The notes under the pieces were generated by a model. The model saw nothing but the letters and a program-made list of their open reading frames with translations, had not been told where the DNA came from and ran no database searches. The translations under genes were made by a program, and so were the position numbers. This document shows positions 46,442 to 57,925 of a stretch of 60,092 nt of DNA, piece by piece. Positions within the stretch are counted from its first letter, which is position 1. Each line of letters opens with the position of its first letter. The DNA comes from Teratosphaeria epicoccoides (Eukaryota; Ascomycota; Dothideomycetes; Mycosphaerellales; Teratosphaeriaceae), in NCBI GenBank assembly GCA_021401465.1, contig JADDMT010000151.1, forward strand, positions 1 to 60,092, read 5' to 3'.

Positions 46442-47084
46442 TATTATAGCTAGATATTAAGATAGCCTTAAATAGATTAACTTAGCTACATTTTCTAAGT
46501 AGTAATCTAGTAAATAGATACTATGTATTAATATTAATAGCTTAGTACTCTATAGTAAAGGGATTTTATAGCTATAATAATATATAGCTAATATCTAATA
46601 CTAATACTACATTAAGAGTCTACTATAAGATGTTCTAAGCCTTAGCATTATTTTATCTCTAGGTCTAGAGAGCTATCTACAAGGTACTTTACAGACACTA
46701 AAGAAATGTTATAGAATAGTGTTATAGAACATAGCTATAACAGAGGAGTCATGTAATGCCCTCTAAGTCATATAATGCGACTCTGTTTTAGAAGCTTCTA
46801 TAGGAGCTAAGACAGAGAACATAGCTTAGTAATAGAGACTGTCTATATTAGAGCATAGTTTCTAACAGAGCATAATAGAGACATGCTCTGTTACATACTA
46901 ATGTCTCCTATGTATTTAGGAATGCTAAGATGCCCTTATAGCTTAAACGCATTTAACTTATGTTATTATCTCATTAATTAGAATTTAACCTTTGTTCCTT
47001 TTAGATTACATTGTTCTTAAAGTTAAGAGGAGGTTTAGGAACCTTAACCCTAACATTATCAAGTAACTCTTTAACCCTCAAGCT

Positions 47085-47450
47085 CTAGAATATCTAGCGC
47101 CTCCCTAATAGCATTATCTATGCGACGCTTAGCTAAACGTAGCTACTTATAAAGACGAATTTTCTTCATGTAATAATCTTGTAACTTTTGCATGATATTA
47201 ACCTCCTCCTCTTCTAATGATTTAATATCTTGACAAAGCTTCTTGTAAAGATCCTAAAGCTTTTCCTATTAAGGAGCAGAGAGAGTAATATCATACTCTT
47301 TACAATTCTTTCGAACATATTCTAAGCATTTTAATAACTAAGGACTAATAACGCATTAAGGCTAAGGTTAGCTAGGAGAAACCTTAGCGTTACAACAATT
47401 CTTGTAAGGAGCTATTTCTATGCTAGTTTTTGCGATGTTAGTAGCAAGAG
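47085..47450 (-). pseudogene. K element antisense coiled-coil frame
   Basis: Minus strand, beside the 3' LTR and against the polypurine-tract orientation. From about 47400 down it reads NCCNAKVSPS, then LLKCLEYVRKNCKEYDITLSAP, EKL(stop)DLYKKLCQDIKSL, EEEEVNIMQKLQDYY, LRLAKRRIDNAIREALDIL, with TAG/TAA interruptions. Rich in Lys, Glu, Leu with heptad-like spacing. Start not defined. Placement parallels the antisense ORFs of Chromo-1 and Chromo-2. No function recognised. Confidence 0.45.
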
Positions 47451-47574
47451 ATTTTTAACTTAGGTAGGAAGGTTTCTTGTAAGAAGAAGAAGAAGATATT
47501 ATTAAGTAGTAAAAACAGATAGAATAGTAATGACACTTGTAAGCTTAGGACGAGCTAAGCTAAAAGGGGGATAT

Positions 47575-47972
47575 TATTACAGAATAGTGTTATAGAACAC
47601 AGCCGTAACAGAGGAGTCATGCGATGCCCTCTAAGTCATATGATGTAACTCTGTTTTAGAAGCTTCTATAGGAGCCAAGACAGAGAACATAGCTTAGTAA
47701 TAGAGACTGTCTATATTAGAGCATAGTTTCTAACAGAGCATTATAGAGACATGCTCTGTTACACACTAATATCTCCTATGTATTTAGGAATGCTAAGATG
47801 CCCTTATAGCTAGAACGCGTTTAACTTATGTTATCATCTTACTAATTAGAATTTAACCTTTGTTCCTTTTATATTATATCGTTCCTATTTACTATTACCT
47901 CTCTAAAGAATAATTGCCCTACATGACTTAACTATTTCTCTTGAGGCTTAGTTAATAGCAAGGTTAGTAACA
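47575..47972 (+). repeat. K element 3' LTR (398 bp)
   Basis: TATTACAGAATAG to GGTTAGTAACA, implying TGTTA...TAACA termini. Its 46044-46441 counterpart is inverted and its 46707 counterpart lacks the last part. Confidence 0.7.
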
Positions 47973-48029
47973 TAATACTCTTACCTATGTATTAAGACAT
48001 GCTATAAAGTTATAATTTCTATTATCTAA

Positions 48030-48389
48030 TAATATAGATATATATGCTATATAATATGAAAATATCTCGTAGTATGACAGAGTAATCTGACCTTTTAATA
48101 GGTACAAGACAGCGCTACTTTCTGCTTATTACAGAGGTAGCGCTAGAGGTCCTTATAACCCCTAACGCCCCTTAATTAGGGAAAGCATGTCTAAGCCTAT
48201 CCCCGTAGGGGTATCGCAGGGTTAGCGACATAGGGGCATCCTACGTCAACTATTAATCCTACTAAGACGACATACAAGCTAACGTATGTACAAAGGACCC
48301 CCTTACTATATGTAGCAGGGTTACTACATACTAAGGGCAGGCATTAGAACCTATGCGGCTCTAATAGCCCCCTAGTACTAACTATATTA
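48030..48389 (-). repeat. Chromo-1d 3' LTR (360 bp)
   Basis: Starts TAATATAGATATATATGC after TCTAA; inside neighbour is the polypurine tract complement (CTCCTCCT), here damaged compared with Chromo-1b. Confidence 0.9.
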
Positions 48390-49025
48390 CTACCGCTCCT
48401 CCTATGAGGATGTCCCTAGCCTTACTAAGTAGTACGCGTAGAACATATAGGGTATAGGATGTAGCATATTTATACTATGTAAGAGCAAATAGGTAGATAG
48501 CCTATGTAACATATGTCATGTATATACCTTAACACCTTTGTAGCAAGTACAGGGCAGAGGCTACTAACTCAGGCGGGTTTTAATCCGTTACATGTTAGGC
48601 GGCTTCGTAATACCTTCGCTTTACATGCAGATTAAGATATCAGGAAACTATAAGTATATACTTTAGTTAATCTTTGAAATTATAGGGCAAGCATGCGCGC
48701 TAGCCTTACTAAGTAGCTTAGCTGTCCCTATTTAGTCATGACTATGAAGAACATGTTACAGAACCTTAGGGGTAGTAGGAATGTACGCGGACGCTTTACA
48801 CGTACTACTCGAAATAGCAGGAGCGTACTCCTAGCGCAAGTCTTGTCACATTTTCATGCTAGTAGACTAGCATGAGTATAGTTAGTATACATGCGTAACA
48901 GCCGCGTTATCTGTTCTTGCATTATTCGGTCCCCTTGTAAGTTAACTAAAGGCAGGTACTCTGCGCATGTAATTTAAGTCACTAGCTTGACAGTTGTAGT
49001 AGGCAACAGGGGGGCTGTTAGAGGG

Positions 49026-49033
49026 TATAAAAA
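49026..49033 (+). promoter_or_regulatory. TATA box of antisense ORF (Chromo-1d)
   Basis: TATAAAAA, 172 bp upstream of ATG 49198, the same spacing as Chromo-1b. A TTAATC-AA-GATCAA dyad lies between it and the start (about 49158-49171). Confidence 0.55.
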
Positions 49034-49197
49034 CCTCGTTACTTTCCTAAACTTCCTGTTCTAAAATACTAACATTAACCTCTGCTTCTATCTCGCTTAG
49101 CCTATACCTCGCTATGTCTGCAGTTCTAAACTAGAGCTTCTTCTTCTTCAATTAATTAATCAAGATCAATTAACTTATCTTAGTAATAATAGCTTAT

Positions 49198-50685
49198 ATG
49201 CTACAGACTAAGTTTAACACTACTTGCTCTGCCTGCAATTATCACTTATGTCGATAATGCCTTAACGACCTTAGCAGCTAAGCTACACATATCTCTCCTC
49301 CGCATGTTAGTAAGGCGTCCCCTACCCGCGAGGTATGTATAGCTTATACTAACTAAAGCGTAGCTAAGATCTACATTAGCAGATTTAATGAGGGTAGTGT
49401 CTACCACAATTATGTTAACTATAATAGCAAGCATTCAAAATGCTAAGACCTCCCTAAAGAGGTATATAGCGAGTATAACTAGCTCTACTGTAACATCGAT
49501 GACTTCTAGAGTACGCGCGATAATAGGGTTACTAAAGGTACTCTGACTATAAACAGGCTACAGGCTAAGTACCGCGAGGTACTCGCCTACCTGCTTAGCG
49601 CCCTCTTGTGCTTTACTACAACTGCTAACTATTCTTATAGTAGTGTTTACTTCGACTCTCTACTAACAGGCAAAAACGTTTATCTAGGTCTAATTGCAGA
49701 CTTAGTCTAGAAGATCTTAAAGGTACTAACTATTAGGGTTAAGACCTTTGCTATAGTACGCATATAGTGCGGGTACCCTCTAAGTATGAATGCTAACCTT
49801 CTCCGCTAGGCTAATGTTAGCGTCGAGAAATATCCGACTAGCTGTTAGCGTTAGCAACTCGGGGCCCTTGCCTCTATTAACAATAACTTTAAGACACAGA
49901 TAATCTGCAAGAAGGTTATTAAGCAATTCACCGTTCCTACTACTAAGGCCATGCCCTAGCGCCGTACCGAGAGGCAGCCTGCCTCTAAGCTAGTCCTAAG
50001 GACTAAGCCATAAGTTACTTACTCGAATCCTGTCGCGTGCGTATAGCTAACACATTATAGCGCCGCTGCCTACGCCGCCTCGACGCTACTGTCTAAGAAG
50101 AAGAAGAAGGCTAGGGCTAAAATTAAGGTTAGTAACAAGGAAGCTAAACCTTCCCTGCTTGCGATCTACACTACATCCGCTAAGACACTAAGGTACAAGC
50201 CTCTAGGCTAGATCTTTAAGGATAAGGAGGATGACAACGTCTAGGATACCTTTAGTCTTAACGTGATCCCTTTACCCCATAGTGTTGCTACACTAGTTGC
50301 GCCTAAGGGAGACACTAAGTCCGATAATATAGTTAACACTTATGTCAAAAAGCGCAAGATAATCTCGAGGGCCGAGCGCGACAGCTGTAAGCGCGTCTAA
50401 GTCTCTTCGCCTTCTAATGCTAAGGATAAGGTAGTTGTTACGACTAGGCGTAGTAGGGATGTTACTAGCTCTCTAGCTACTATAGGCTCTAAAGACGAGC
50501 TCCCTTGTAACCTACTAAAGAAGAAGATACTAGCCTCTCTTTATGGCGTCGCTACTCCTGTTACTCCTAGTCGCTTCAGGGCGTTTAGTAGACCCCGTAT
50601 AGGTAGGTAGTCCCTAGCAGACTATAACAAGAAAGACTCTTCTACTTTAGGTTTAGTTAGGAAGCCCTTAACTAGTAGTCGCTAA
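49198..50685 (+). pseudogene. Chromo-1d antisense ORF (cleanest copy)
   Basis: ATG 49198 to TAA 50683-50685: exactly 496 codons, no frameshift, interrupted only by TAG/TAA. N-terminus MLQTKFNTTCSACNYHLCR, with CSAC and LCR(stop)C giving a C-X2-C-X5-C-X2-C arrangement in this copy (not all of these Cys are shared by other copies). Then SKASPTREVC, NYVNYNSKHSKC, TKGTLTINRLQAKY, VLAYLLSALLCF, QIICKKVIKQFTVP, SKKKKKARAKIKVSNKEAKPS (split by nothing), YVKKRKIISRAERD and C-terminal LGLVRKPLTSSR. Encoded opposite to gag-pol, own TATA box. Product unknown; basic clusters suggest nuclear or nucleic-acid binding, weakly. Confidence 0.75.
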
Positions 50686-50825
50686 GCATTAGCTATAAAG
50701 CTAATCTAAGCATGTCTCTTGTTCTCCTTAGGTTTATTTCAGGTGTGCCTTTAGGCATCAATGATGTATAAGTAGGGCGTTTGCTTCTCGTTGTTACTTC
50801 GTGCGTTATGCGCTATATACATGTG

Positions 50826-53800
50826 TTAAGAATTCTGCTCTAAAACTCTTATCTTCCTACAAATCGACCTTCTTAAGCCCTGCTTATTCCTCCTCTGCTC
50901 TTCGAATTCACGAATAGCTTCTAGAGTGTTCTTGTAGTCTTCGGCCGGAACCTATTATGTGTACTTAGGTAGGTATCCTTTCTACTTTACTAGATAGTAC
51001 ATTATACCTTTACACTACATACTATCCTTAATACCCTTAACTTCCTACTCTTTGTTCTCTTCTGCTACTAGCATCGGGTCCGCAGGCTCTTCGCCCTTAC
51101 GCTATACCTATAGTTCGAGTAGAGATACGTAGAAGACATCATACACATGATACGACGATAGCAACGATAGCTAGTACGCCTGCGAGCCTATCTTGTCGCG
51201 TATCTAGAAGGGTCTAACAAACCTTAGCGTTATCTTCTTACTTAGAAGTTTTAGCTTAAGATTCTTTGTTAATAGTAACACCTTCGTACTAACTACATAC
51301 TACATTAGTTTAGCATAGGCGTTATTATGTTTAATCTAGGATTCTAAGGCCTTTTTCTAGTGTTCTATTAGCACTAAATGTACCTCCCGTATATGCCGCG
51401 CTAATTCCGTGGCGGCTAGCACCCTCTCCTTAGAAGACTTGTCCTAAGGCGGTTCTAGGTGTATCTCTAGATTAAAGCTATAAAGAATCTGAAATAGCAA
51501 CATACGTATAGTAGCATACACGCTATTATTAACTGCAAATTCTACTATAGGAATTGCGTTAGCCTAGGCATCCTAGTTCTTAGCGTAGTAGCACCGAAGG
51601 TACTACCTAAGAGTCTAGTTTATACGTTCAGTCTAACTATTAGTCTGTAGATAGAATGCTGTACTTAGGTAGTACTTAACACGCGCCTTAAACACAAATT
51701 CTTGCTAGTATTTACTAGTAAAGACAGAACCTCGATCTAATAGGATGCTTTAGAGGACACTAAAGCGCTATATAACTTTGTCACGAAGTAGTCGCGCAAG
51801 CTCGCTACTTGTGCACTTTTTTGTACATAGGATAAAGACATTTATCTTCGAGTATTAGTCGACTACTATAAGGACAGCATTAACTATATCGCCTCTCTAC
51901 TTTGCTAGTAGCAAATTAGTAATAAAATCTATAGTTAAGTCTTGCAATAGTCTCTCTAGTAGTAGGAGTGCCTAAGCATTACTATAGGGGCGATAGCGCC
52001 AAGATTTGCTAATCTAGCACGTCTAGCAGGATTTGACATAGTCAGAGACATCCTGTTCTAGCGTCAGCTACTAGTATTTGCGTCTAAGAAGCGCGTTTGT
52101 CTTCTCTACGCTAAAATGGCCCGCTATTTCATTGTCATGATAAATACAGAGGAGCTACAAACAGAGTACGTAGTTAGCGGGTACGTAGAGCCTATTATTA
52201 AAGTACTACAACTCGCCTGACTTAGTCTAGTACTTCGGACTACCTGTAGTGTCCTAGAGGGCTACACCATTATTAATTAACTCTAGTTCTTGCTCTTGTA
52301 ACCGCTAAATAAGTCTCGAGACCTCTTTAAAGGGTTCTTTAGACATTACATGCTTACTACATGTAAGCTAGTTAACTACTACACGGATCGAGCTAGACAT
52401 AGTCGCTATAACCGCTAGATAGGAGGGTTTGTCGCTAGCGGAGGCTATGAGGCCCTATTAGACCTGCAGTTAACCTACAAGAGGAGCTAACGACAGGTCG
52501 CTACCCTAAACTATAAGCTTCGTTTGTAGTGTAGGGAGAAGCTGTTAGTTACCCTGCTCCCTAGTGTCGTAGTCTAGTCGTCTTAAAGGACTATCGGCCA
52601 GATTCGTCTTTCTAGAACGATGCTAGATAACAAAGTCAAAGCTAGCGAGGAAAGTCACCTACCTTGCTTACTAACTACTTAGCTACTTTACGCCTATGAA
52701 GCCGCAAAGGTTATTATAGTTAGTAAGTACCTTAATAGGGTACGCTACGCCTTCGAGGTAGTGTTAGTACTCCTTGAAGCTGTTAATAATAGCTAAAAGC
52801 TCTTAGTCGTAAGTTTCGTAGTTAAGCTTAGTGCCCTGCATCTTCTGTAACTAGAAGGTAATTAGGTACTATTGCGTACTGCCTTCATGTAACTAGAGCT
52901 ACGATATAATTGCGGCTATTGCGAATTTTGAAGCATTAGTCTCTATTCAGATCTTCGTAGTAGGGTCAAAGTGCTAAAGTATAGGTATAGTTTAAAAAGC
53001 TGCTTTAAGTTTAGAGAAAGCTTTGCTCTAAGCCTCCTCCTAAGGTACTATCCCTAGCTTTTTTCCTTGAATCGCGCCCTTTGCGGGGCTGTAAGGGGAG
53101 CCACGATCTTCGAGTAGGATCATATAAATCTGTAATAGAAGTTAGTAAATCCTAGGAACACCTGTACTTCTTAGAGGGTAGTTAGCCGTAGCTACTCCGC
53201 GATTATAGAAACCCTTTAGTCATCTATGATAACTCCTTCCGTAGAGACGATGTATCCTAGAAACTTAATCCTATCTGTTAGGAATAAGTACTTCTTTAGG
53301 TTTACATATAGAGCGAACTTGCAGAGCTATTTAAGTACTATCCTTAGATGCCGAATATGCTCCTCCTTCAAGTTAGAGTAGACTAGTATATTGTCTAAAT
53401 ATACTACGTAGCAGGTGTTAATGAGGCTAGCTAGGGCCCGGTTAATATACGCTTAGAACGTCGCTAGTATGTTAGTTAAGCTAAACAGTATTACTATATA
53501 CTTAAAGTGTCTATACTACATTTAGAACATAGTCTTCTACTTGTCGCCCTTTCGGATTAGTATCTAGTAGTAGGCGTCCTTCAAGTTAATAGACAAGAAG
53601 ATAGTAGCGCGACTAAGGCAGTCAAGCGTCTCGCTAATAAGTAGTAGGGGGTAGCGGTTCTTCTAAGTTACTACGTTAAGGCTCCTATAGTTAACGTATA
53701 GGCGGAGCGTGTTATCCTTCTTCAGGACGAACATAACTAACACACCTGCCTTGCTGTCGCTTCGTCGGATCCACGTGTTTCTTTACGCCTTGTAAAGGTA

Positions 53801-55789
53801 GTCTCGAAGTATTTCGAGCTATAATTCCGACATAGGGTATAGAGGTTAATCTAGAGGATTGTAACCCTCCTTAAGGTTAATCGCATGTTCTGCGTCTAGG
53901 GCCTAGGCATAGGCTGTAGCCTCTACGTCGAAAATATCGGCGTATTCCTCTAACTTAGGCAGAAGGGTAACGTCTTCCTTAATGTTCTGTATATAGACCG
54001 CATACATGCATTAGACCTTCTTTATGTCCTTGTAGAAGCTATGTACGTCATGTATCCTTACTACAGGAACTTCGCCTATAGAGCTATAGAACTAATTATT
54101 AGTAGCTCTATTAACAACGACTCCCTACTTGTAGCGCTAAGGGCGGCCGAGTAGGAGCTCTATATTAGGAATGTCTTTAGCGTAGAAGACTTTGTTAGTC
54201 TCGCGTACTTCTCCTAAGGAGTCCGCGAATTAGAGGCGTACGTTATACGCGCCTTAAGCCGCTACGCCTTTGCCTTGAAAGGACTTCATAGTAGGCAGCA
54301 GGGCTCCTAGGATCGGGTTTAAACCAAGCTATGTGATTACCTGCTAGGGTATCACGTTAACCTCCGCAAGGTCATCTAACGTATAGTCTACTAGCTTAAG
54401 CAAGCCATTAACTTAGACCGCACTAGATAGGCGCTAGGCAGGCTATAAGTCTACACTATCGGCAACAGACAGCTTAGATACCCGTAGTAGCTATTTAGTT
54501 GTCTTAGGCTTATCCTTCTTTTGCCTCCCCTCTAGGGAGGTTTCAGACACCTTACTTACCTTCTTCCCATTACTTTGTTTAGGGTAGCGAGCTGCCTAGT
54601 AGTCCCTTACTCTACAGATGTAGTAGCTACTCAGAGGCTTCTCGCTACTATCTTTAGGCTTAGAGGGCTTACTTCTCTAGAATGAACTACCGCGTTAGGC
54701 GTGACCCTTAGGGCGCTTATAATAGCGGCCCTTTAGTAGGTCCTTAGGGCTTAAACGCTTATTATCCTTGCCGCCTGATTTCCTATTTCGCTTCAAGGTA
54801 ATCTCTATACGTGTCGTAAGGGACACGAGGTCTTGCTAAGTTATTAGAAGTTCATGAAAAGTCATGATTATGTTCTAAAGATTGTCATCAAGTTTAACAA
54901 GTAGGTGCCGCACGCGTTACGTCTTAGTATAGGGTAGCATCTGTCTCTCGAGTATAGCGAGGTAGGTAGCGAAGCTAGAGGTTATTTGTCTCTTCCTCTA
55001 CTTGGCCTTCTTATACTCGACAGACATAGTAAGGGCACGGTTACCTAGATCCTCGACCTAGTCGACATAGAACTAGCAAAAGTCCGCCTATGTATACATT
55101 CTGTTATAGACCCGCATAAGATTATACTACTCATGCTAATTGTTACAAGGCTTATTATCCTCCTTAAGCTACATTATACTAAAGGTAACTCGTTCGCCCT
55201 CTATAGAATATCCGCATAGGTTAAGCACGAAAACTACCTTACATACCTGCAAGAAAGTTCGAGCCTCCTTTAAGGTGTCTCCCTTAAACGGCTTTAGGTT
55301 ACATGCGTTATAACTGCCTCCTAGTTAGCCTACTATGGCCCCGAATTCGGGTACTAGATTCGCAGGCACACGCGGAGAGTCTGCGCCTACTAGGGAGTTA
55401 CCTTCGCAGGTCCCTAGCGTAAAATCCTGCTAGATTTCTTCGTCCGCTAGTTTATTAGTACTACTTATAGCGACGTCTTCGTCGTCCTCGCTATTGTTGC
55501 TACTAGAAGAGGTATAGCTCTAGCTCTAGTTCGCAAGGCGGTTTGCAACCTAATCGACAATTATAGCTACAAGGGCTAGGTCGATAGTCGGGGTTAGCTG
55601 CGGTCCCTATACAAGGGGTCTATTACCTTGTCTGCTACATAATTAGCCTCTAGTAGAACCGTCGCTTGATACAGTGTCGCTCGTAAGGGGTACTTCTACA
55701 GGCTAGTTACTTAGGCTAGCTTCGCCATCGCAGGCGCTTAGGATAGTACTAGCTACGCGTTAGTTGCGAGTTCGTAGTACTCTAGACAT
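50826..55789 (-). pseudogene. Chromo-1d gag-pol polyprotein
   Basis: ATG 55789 to TAA 50826-50828: 4964 nt, one base short of the 1655 codons of Chromo-1b, so a single net indel. Domains in the same order: gag, knuckle (CYIC-type), protease LDDLAE-type, RT with YLDD (about 53395-53415), RNase H, integrase, chromodomain (about 50890-51060). The integrase CxxC region missing from Chromo-1a is present here (about 51960-52040). Inactivated by TAG/TAA codons. Confidence 0.83.
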
Positions 55790-55838
55790 ATTGTAGTATT
55801 CTCTACTAGACTGTAAAGTAGGGGGGAGAAAGCAGAAC

Positions 55839-56198
55839 TAATATAGATATATATGCTATATGATATGAAAATATCTCGTAGTGTGACAGAGTAATCCGAC
55901 CTTTTGATAGGTACAAGACAGCGCTACTTTCTGCTTATTACAGAGGTAGCGCTAGAGGTCCATATAACCCCTAACGCCCCTTAATTAGGGAAAGCAAGTC
56001 CGAGCCTATCCCTGCAGGGGTATCGTAGGGTTAGCGACGTAAGGGCATCCTACGTCAACTATTAATCCTACTTAGACGACATACGAGCTAACGTATGTAT
56101 GAAGGACCCCCTTGCTATATGTAGTAGGGTCACTACATGCTAAGGGCGGGCATCAGAACCTATGCGGCTCTAATAGCCCCCTAGTATCAACCGTATTA
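55839..56198 (-). repeat. Chromo-1d 5' LTR (360 bp)
   Basis: Preceded inside by AGAAAGCAGAAC (primer-site complement) and followed by TCTAA. Contains CTGCTTATT/TTTCTGC words in reverse of the LTR start-site block. Confidence 0.9.
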
Positions 56199-56203
56199 TC
56201 TAA

Positions 56204-56625
56204 CTACTAGTACTCTTAATAAAGGTAGCGCTACTTAACTAATAATAATCTATGTATACTATATTAATAGATAGAAATATCTCTAGTATAAAAGAGTAAT
56301 TTATCTTTTTAGTAGGTATAAAATAGTACTACTTTCTACTTATTACAGAGGTAGTATAGGAAGTATTAATAACCTCTAATGCCCCTTAGGTATAAAAGTA
56401 TGTCTTAGTCTATCCCTGTAAGGTTACTACAAAATTAGTAATATGAAATTATAATAGTGTTATTAGATTCTATGTATAGGCATATTAGACAAATAGATAA
56501 AGGACATATAACTTAACGTATAAAGGGACCCCTACGAGAATAGATAGGGTCTATAGCATGCTAAGGCTAGTATATTAGAGTATGTATAGCTCTAATACTA
56601 CCTAGTGTTAAATTAATCCCTTAAA
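56204..56625 (-). repeat. Ancient Chromo-1-type LTR
   Basis: Heavily diverged match: AGAGTAATTTATC..., CTACTTTCTACTTATTACAGAGG, AATGCCCCTTA, CATGCTAAGGCTAGTATATTAGAG, ending near GTGTTAAATTAA. Chromo-1d inserted close to its left end. Confidence 0.65.
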
Positions 56626-57925
56626 TATAGGCAATGGATTTACACATAGGAAGTAGCCACAGAAGGAATATATTATGTCAGGTATTAGATATATAACGAA
56701 CATGATTAATAGATTAAAGAGAAGGTAAAAACTCTTCTCTTCCTAGCTAGGGTTATATATCCCTTAACCCCTGACCTAAGTCAGAGAGGTTAGATTTAGG
56801 GTCCTACCTAACTCTAACTCCTACTAACTTTATACGGTTAGTATGTAACTGCCTATCACATTTTAACACTCCTACTTAGGCACATACTATGTGTTAGGCA
56901 TACTCCTACTGTCTACTAATCTACTAACTAGTAAAGATGTTTGTTATAGCAAGCTCGTGTTATTAGAATGATGCTCTTGTAAAAGAGAACAATGCGCTAG
57001 ACTAGAGTATGTTTGCTACTTACATGTTCGCAAATTCATGTGATTACTCTGCTTTTATAGGTAGGTCTAATCCTGTATAAGGCCCCCCCTTCTCTTCTCG
57101 ACTGTCCTTCTCTTTCTTATTATCATGAATCATTAACTACAGCTTCTCTAACACATTAACATAGCTCTACGGAGAGGTATGTTACTAATCCTACTAGATA
57201 GTGCTTCATTTAACGCGAAGCTCGCATGGATTATTAAGCTCTAGTAGGTTATCTAGTATAGTTAGCTTCTCTAACTATAGCTAACTCCTAGCAGCTCTGA
57301 CAACTTAAGGCATCTAACCCTTAACCTTAGTAAGCTCTAGGCGTGCATTTGCTTCCTTCGCGAAGCTTATAACTTTAGCCACTTTAACAAGGTACTACCT
57401 TCGTTTAAGAATAAAGTAACCTAGTATTATGTCTCTAATTAGAGCACTACCTTTACGAACAACCTAGGCCCTACTTAGTATAACCTAAACACTCTAAACA
57501 GCACTACGCTACTTACTACTAGCTTCGCTACAGCTAGCTCTAACTAGCGTGTATACTAAGATTAGTATAGGATTAGGTTTAGTAGATACTATAGTAAGCT
57601 ATATAGCGTATACGCTACTAATCTAAGTAACCCTTATCTTAAAGGCTTGTATACTAATTGCTTTTAGAAGAGTCAGAAGAAGTAGTGTTCGCTATATACT
57701 AGGTTAGACAAGCTAGGTGTAGATCTAGCTAATCAGAGTACTCTGCTACCTAGTAGGAAGAGCCTTAGGCTATATTCTAATCTACTACCTCCTCCTACCC
57801 TTTAGCGGCCTTCGAGGCACCCTCGTTAGAGTCCTAGTAGGAGCAACCTATCTCCTCTAGCACTTCCGCCTAGTTAGAGTGACATTAAGAGGTAGCGTAA
57901 TTAAGAGCTTTACTACTATAATTAA
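56626..57925. other. Region with a possible short LTR, otherwise uncalled
   Basis: 56676-56857 begins TGTCAGGTATTAG and ends CTATCACA, with a TATATAT box, and could be a 180-bp LTR followed by TTTTAACACTCC; there is no partner in the window to prove it. The remainder is AT-rich with a C-tract (about 57084-57091) and no frame I can support. Confidence 0.3.

Larger units (their letters stand above)
46707..47972 (+). mobile_element. K element remnant: truncated LTR, short interior, LTR
   Basis: 5' LTR from TGTTATAGAATAGTG (46707), truncated near 47020; 3' LTR 47575-47972. The tract AAAAGGGGG (47562-47570) before the 3' LTR marks the plus orientation. The interior is only about 550 bp and lacks gag and pol; it holds a minus-strand coiled-coil frame. 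Flanks do not match. Confidence 0.6.
48030..56198 (-). mobile_element. Chromo-1d, full-length 8169-bp chromovirus
   Basis: LTRs 48030-48389 and 55839-56198, 360 bp each; target duplication TCTAA at 48025-48029 and 56199-56203. Gag-pol 55789 to 50826 (minus), antisense ORF 49198 to 50685 (plus), 140-bp convergent gap. Same architecture and almost same length as Chromo-1b. All frames carry TAG/TAA. Its flanks are an older Chromo-1-type LTR on the right and K-family sequence on the left. Confidence 0.92.

Noticed and set aside
46044..47020. Inverted repeat considered as terminal inverted repeats of a DNA transposon
   Set aside because: A third copy at 47575-47972 is direct, preceded by an AAAAGGGGG tract, and ends are TGTTA...TAACA, which fits LTRs better; no matching target duplication at the arms.
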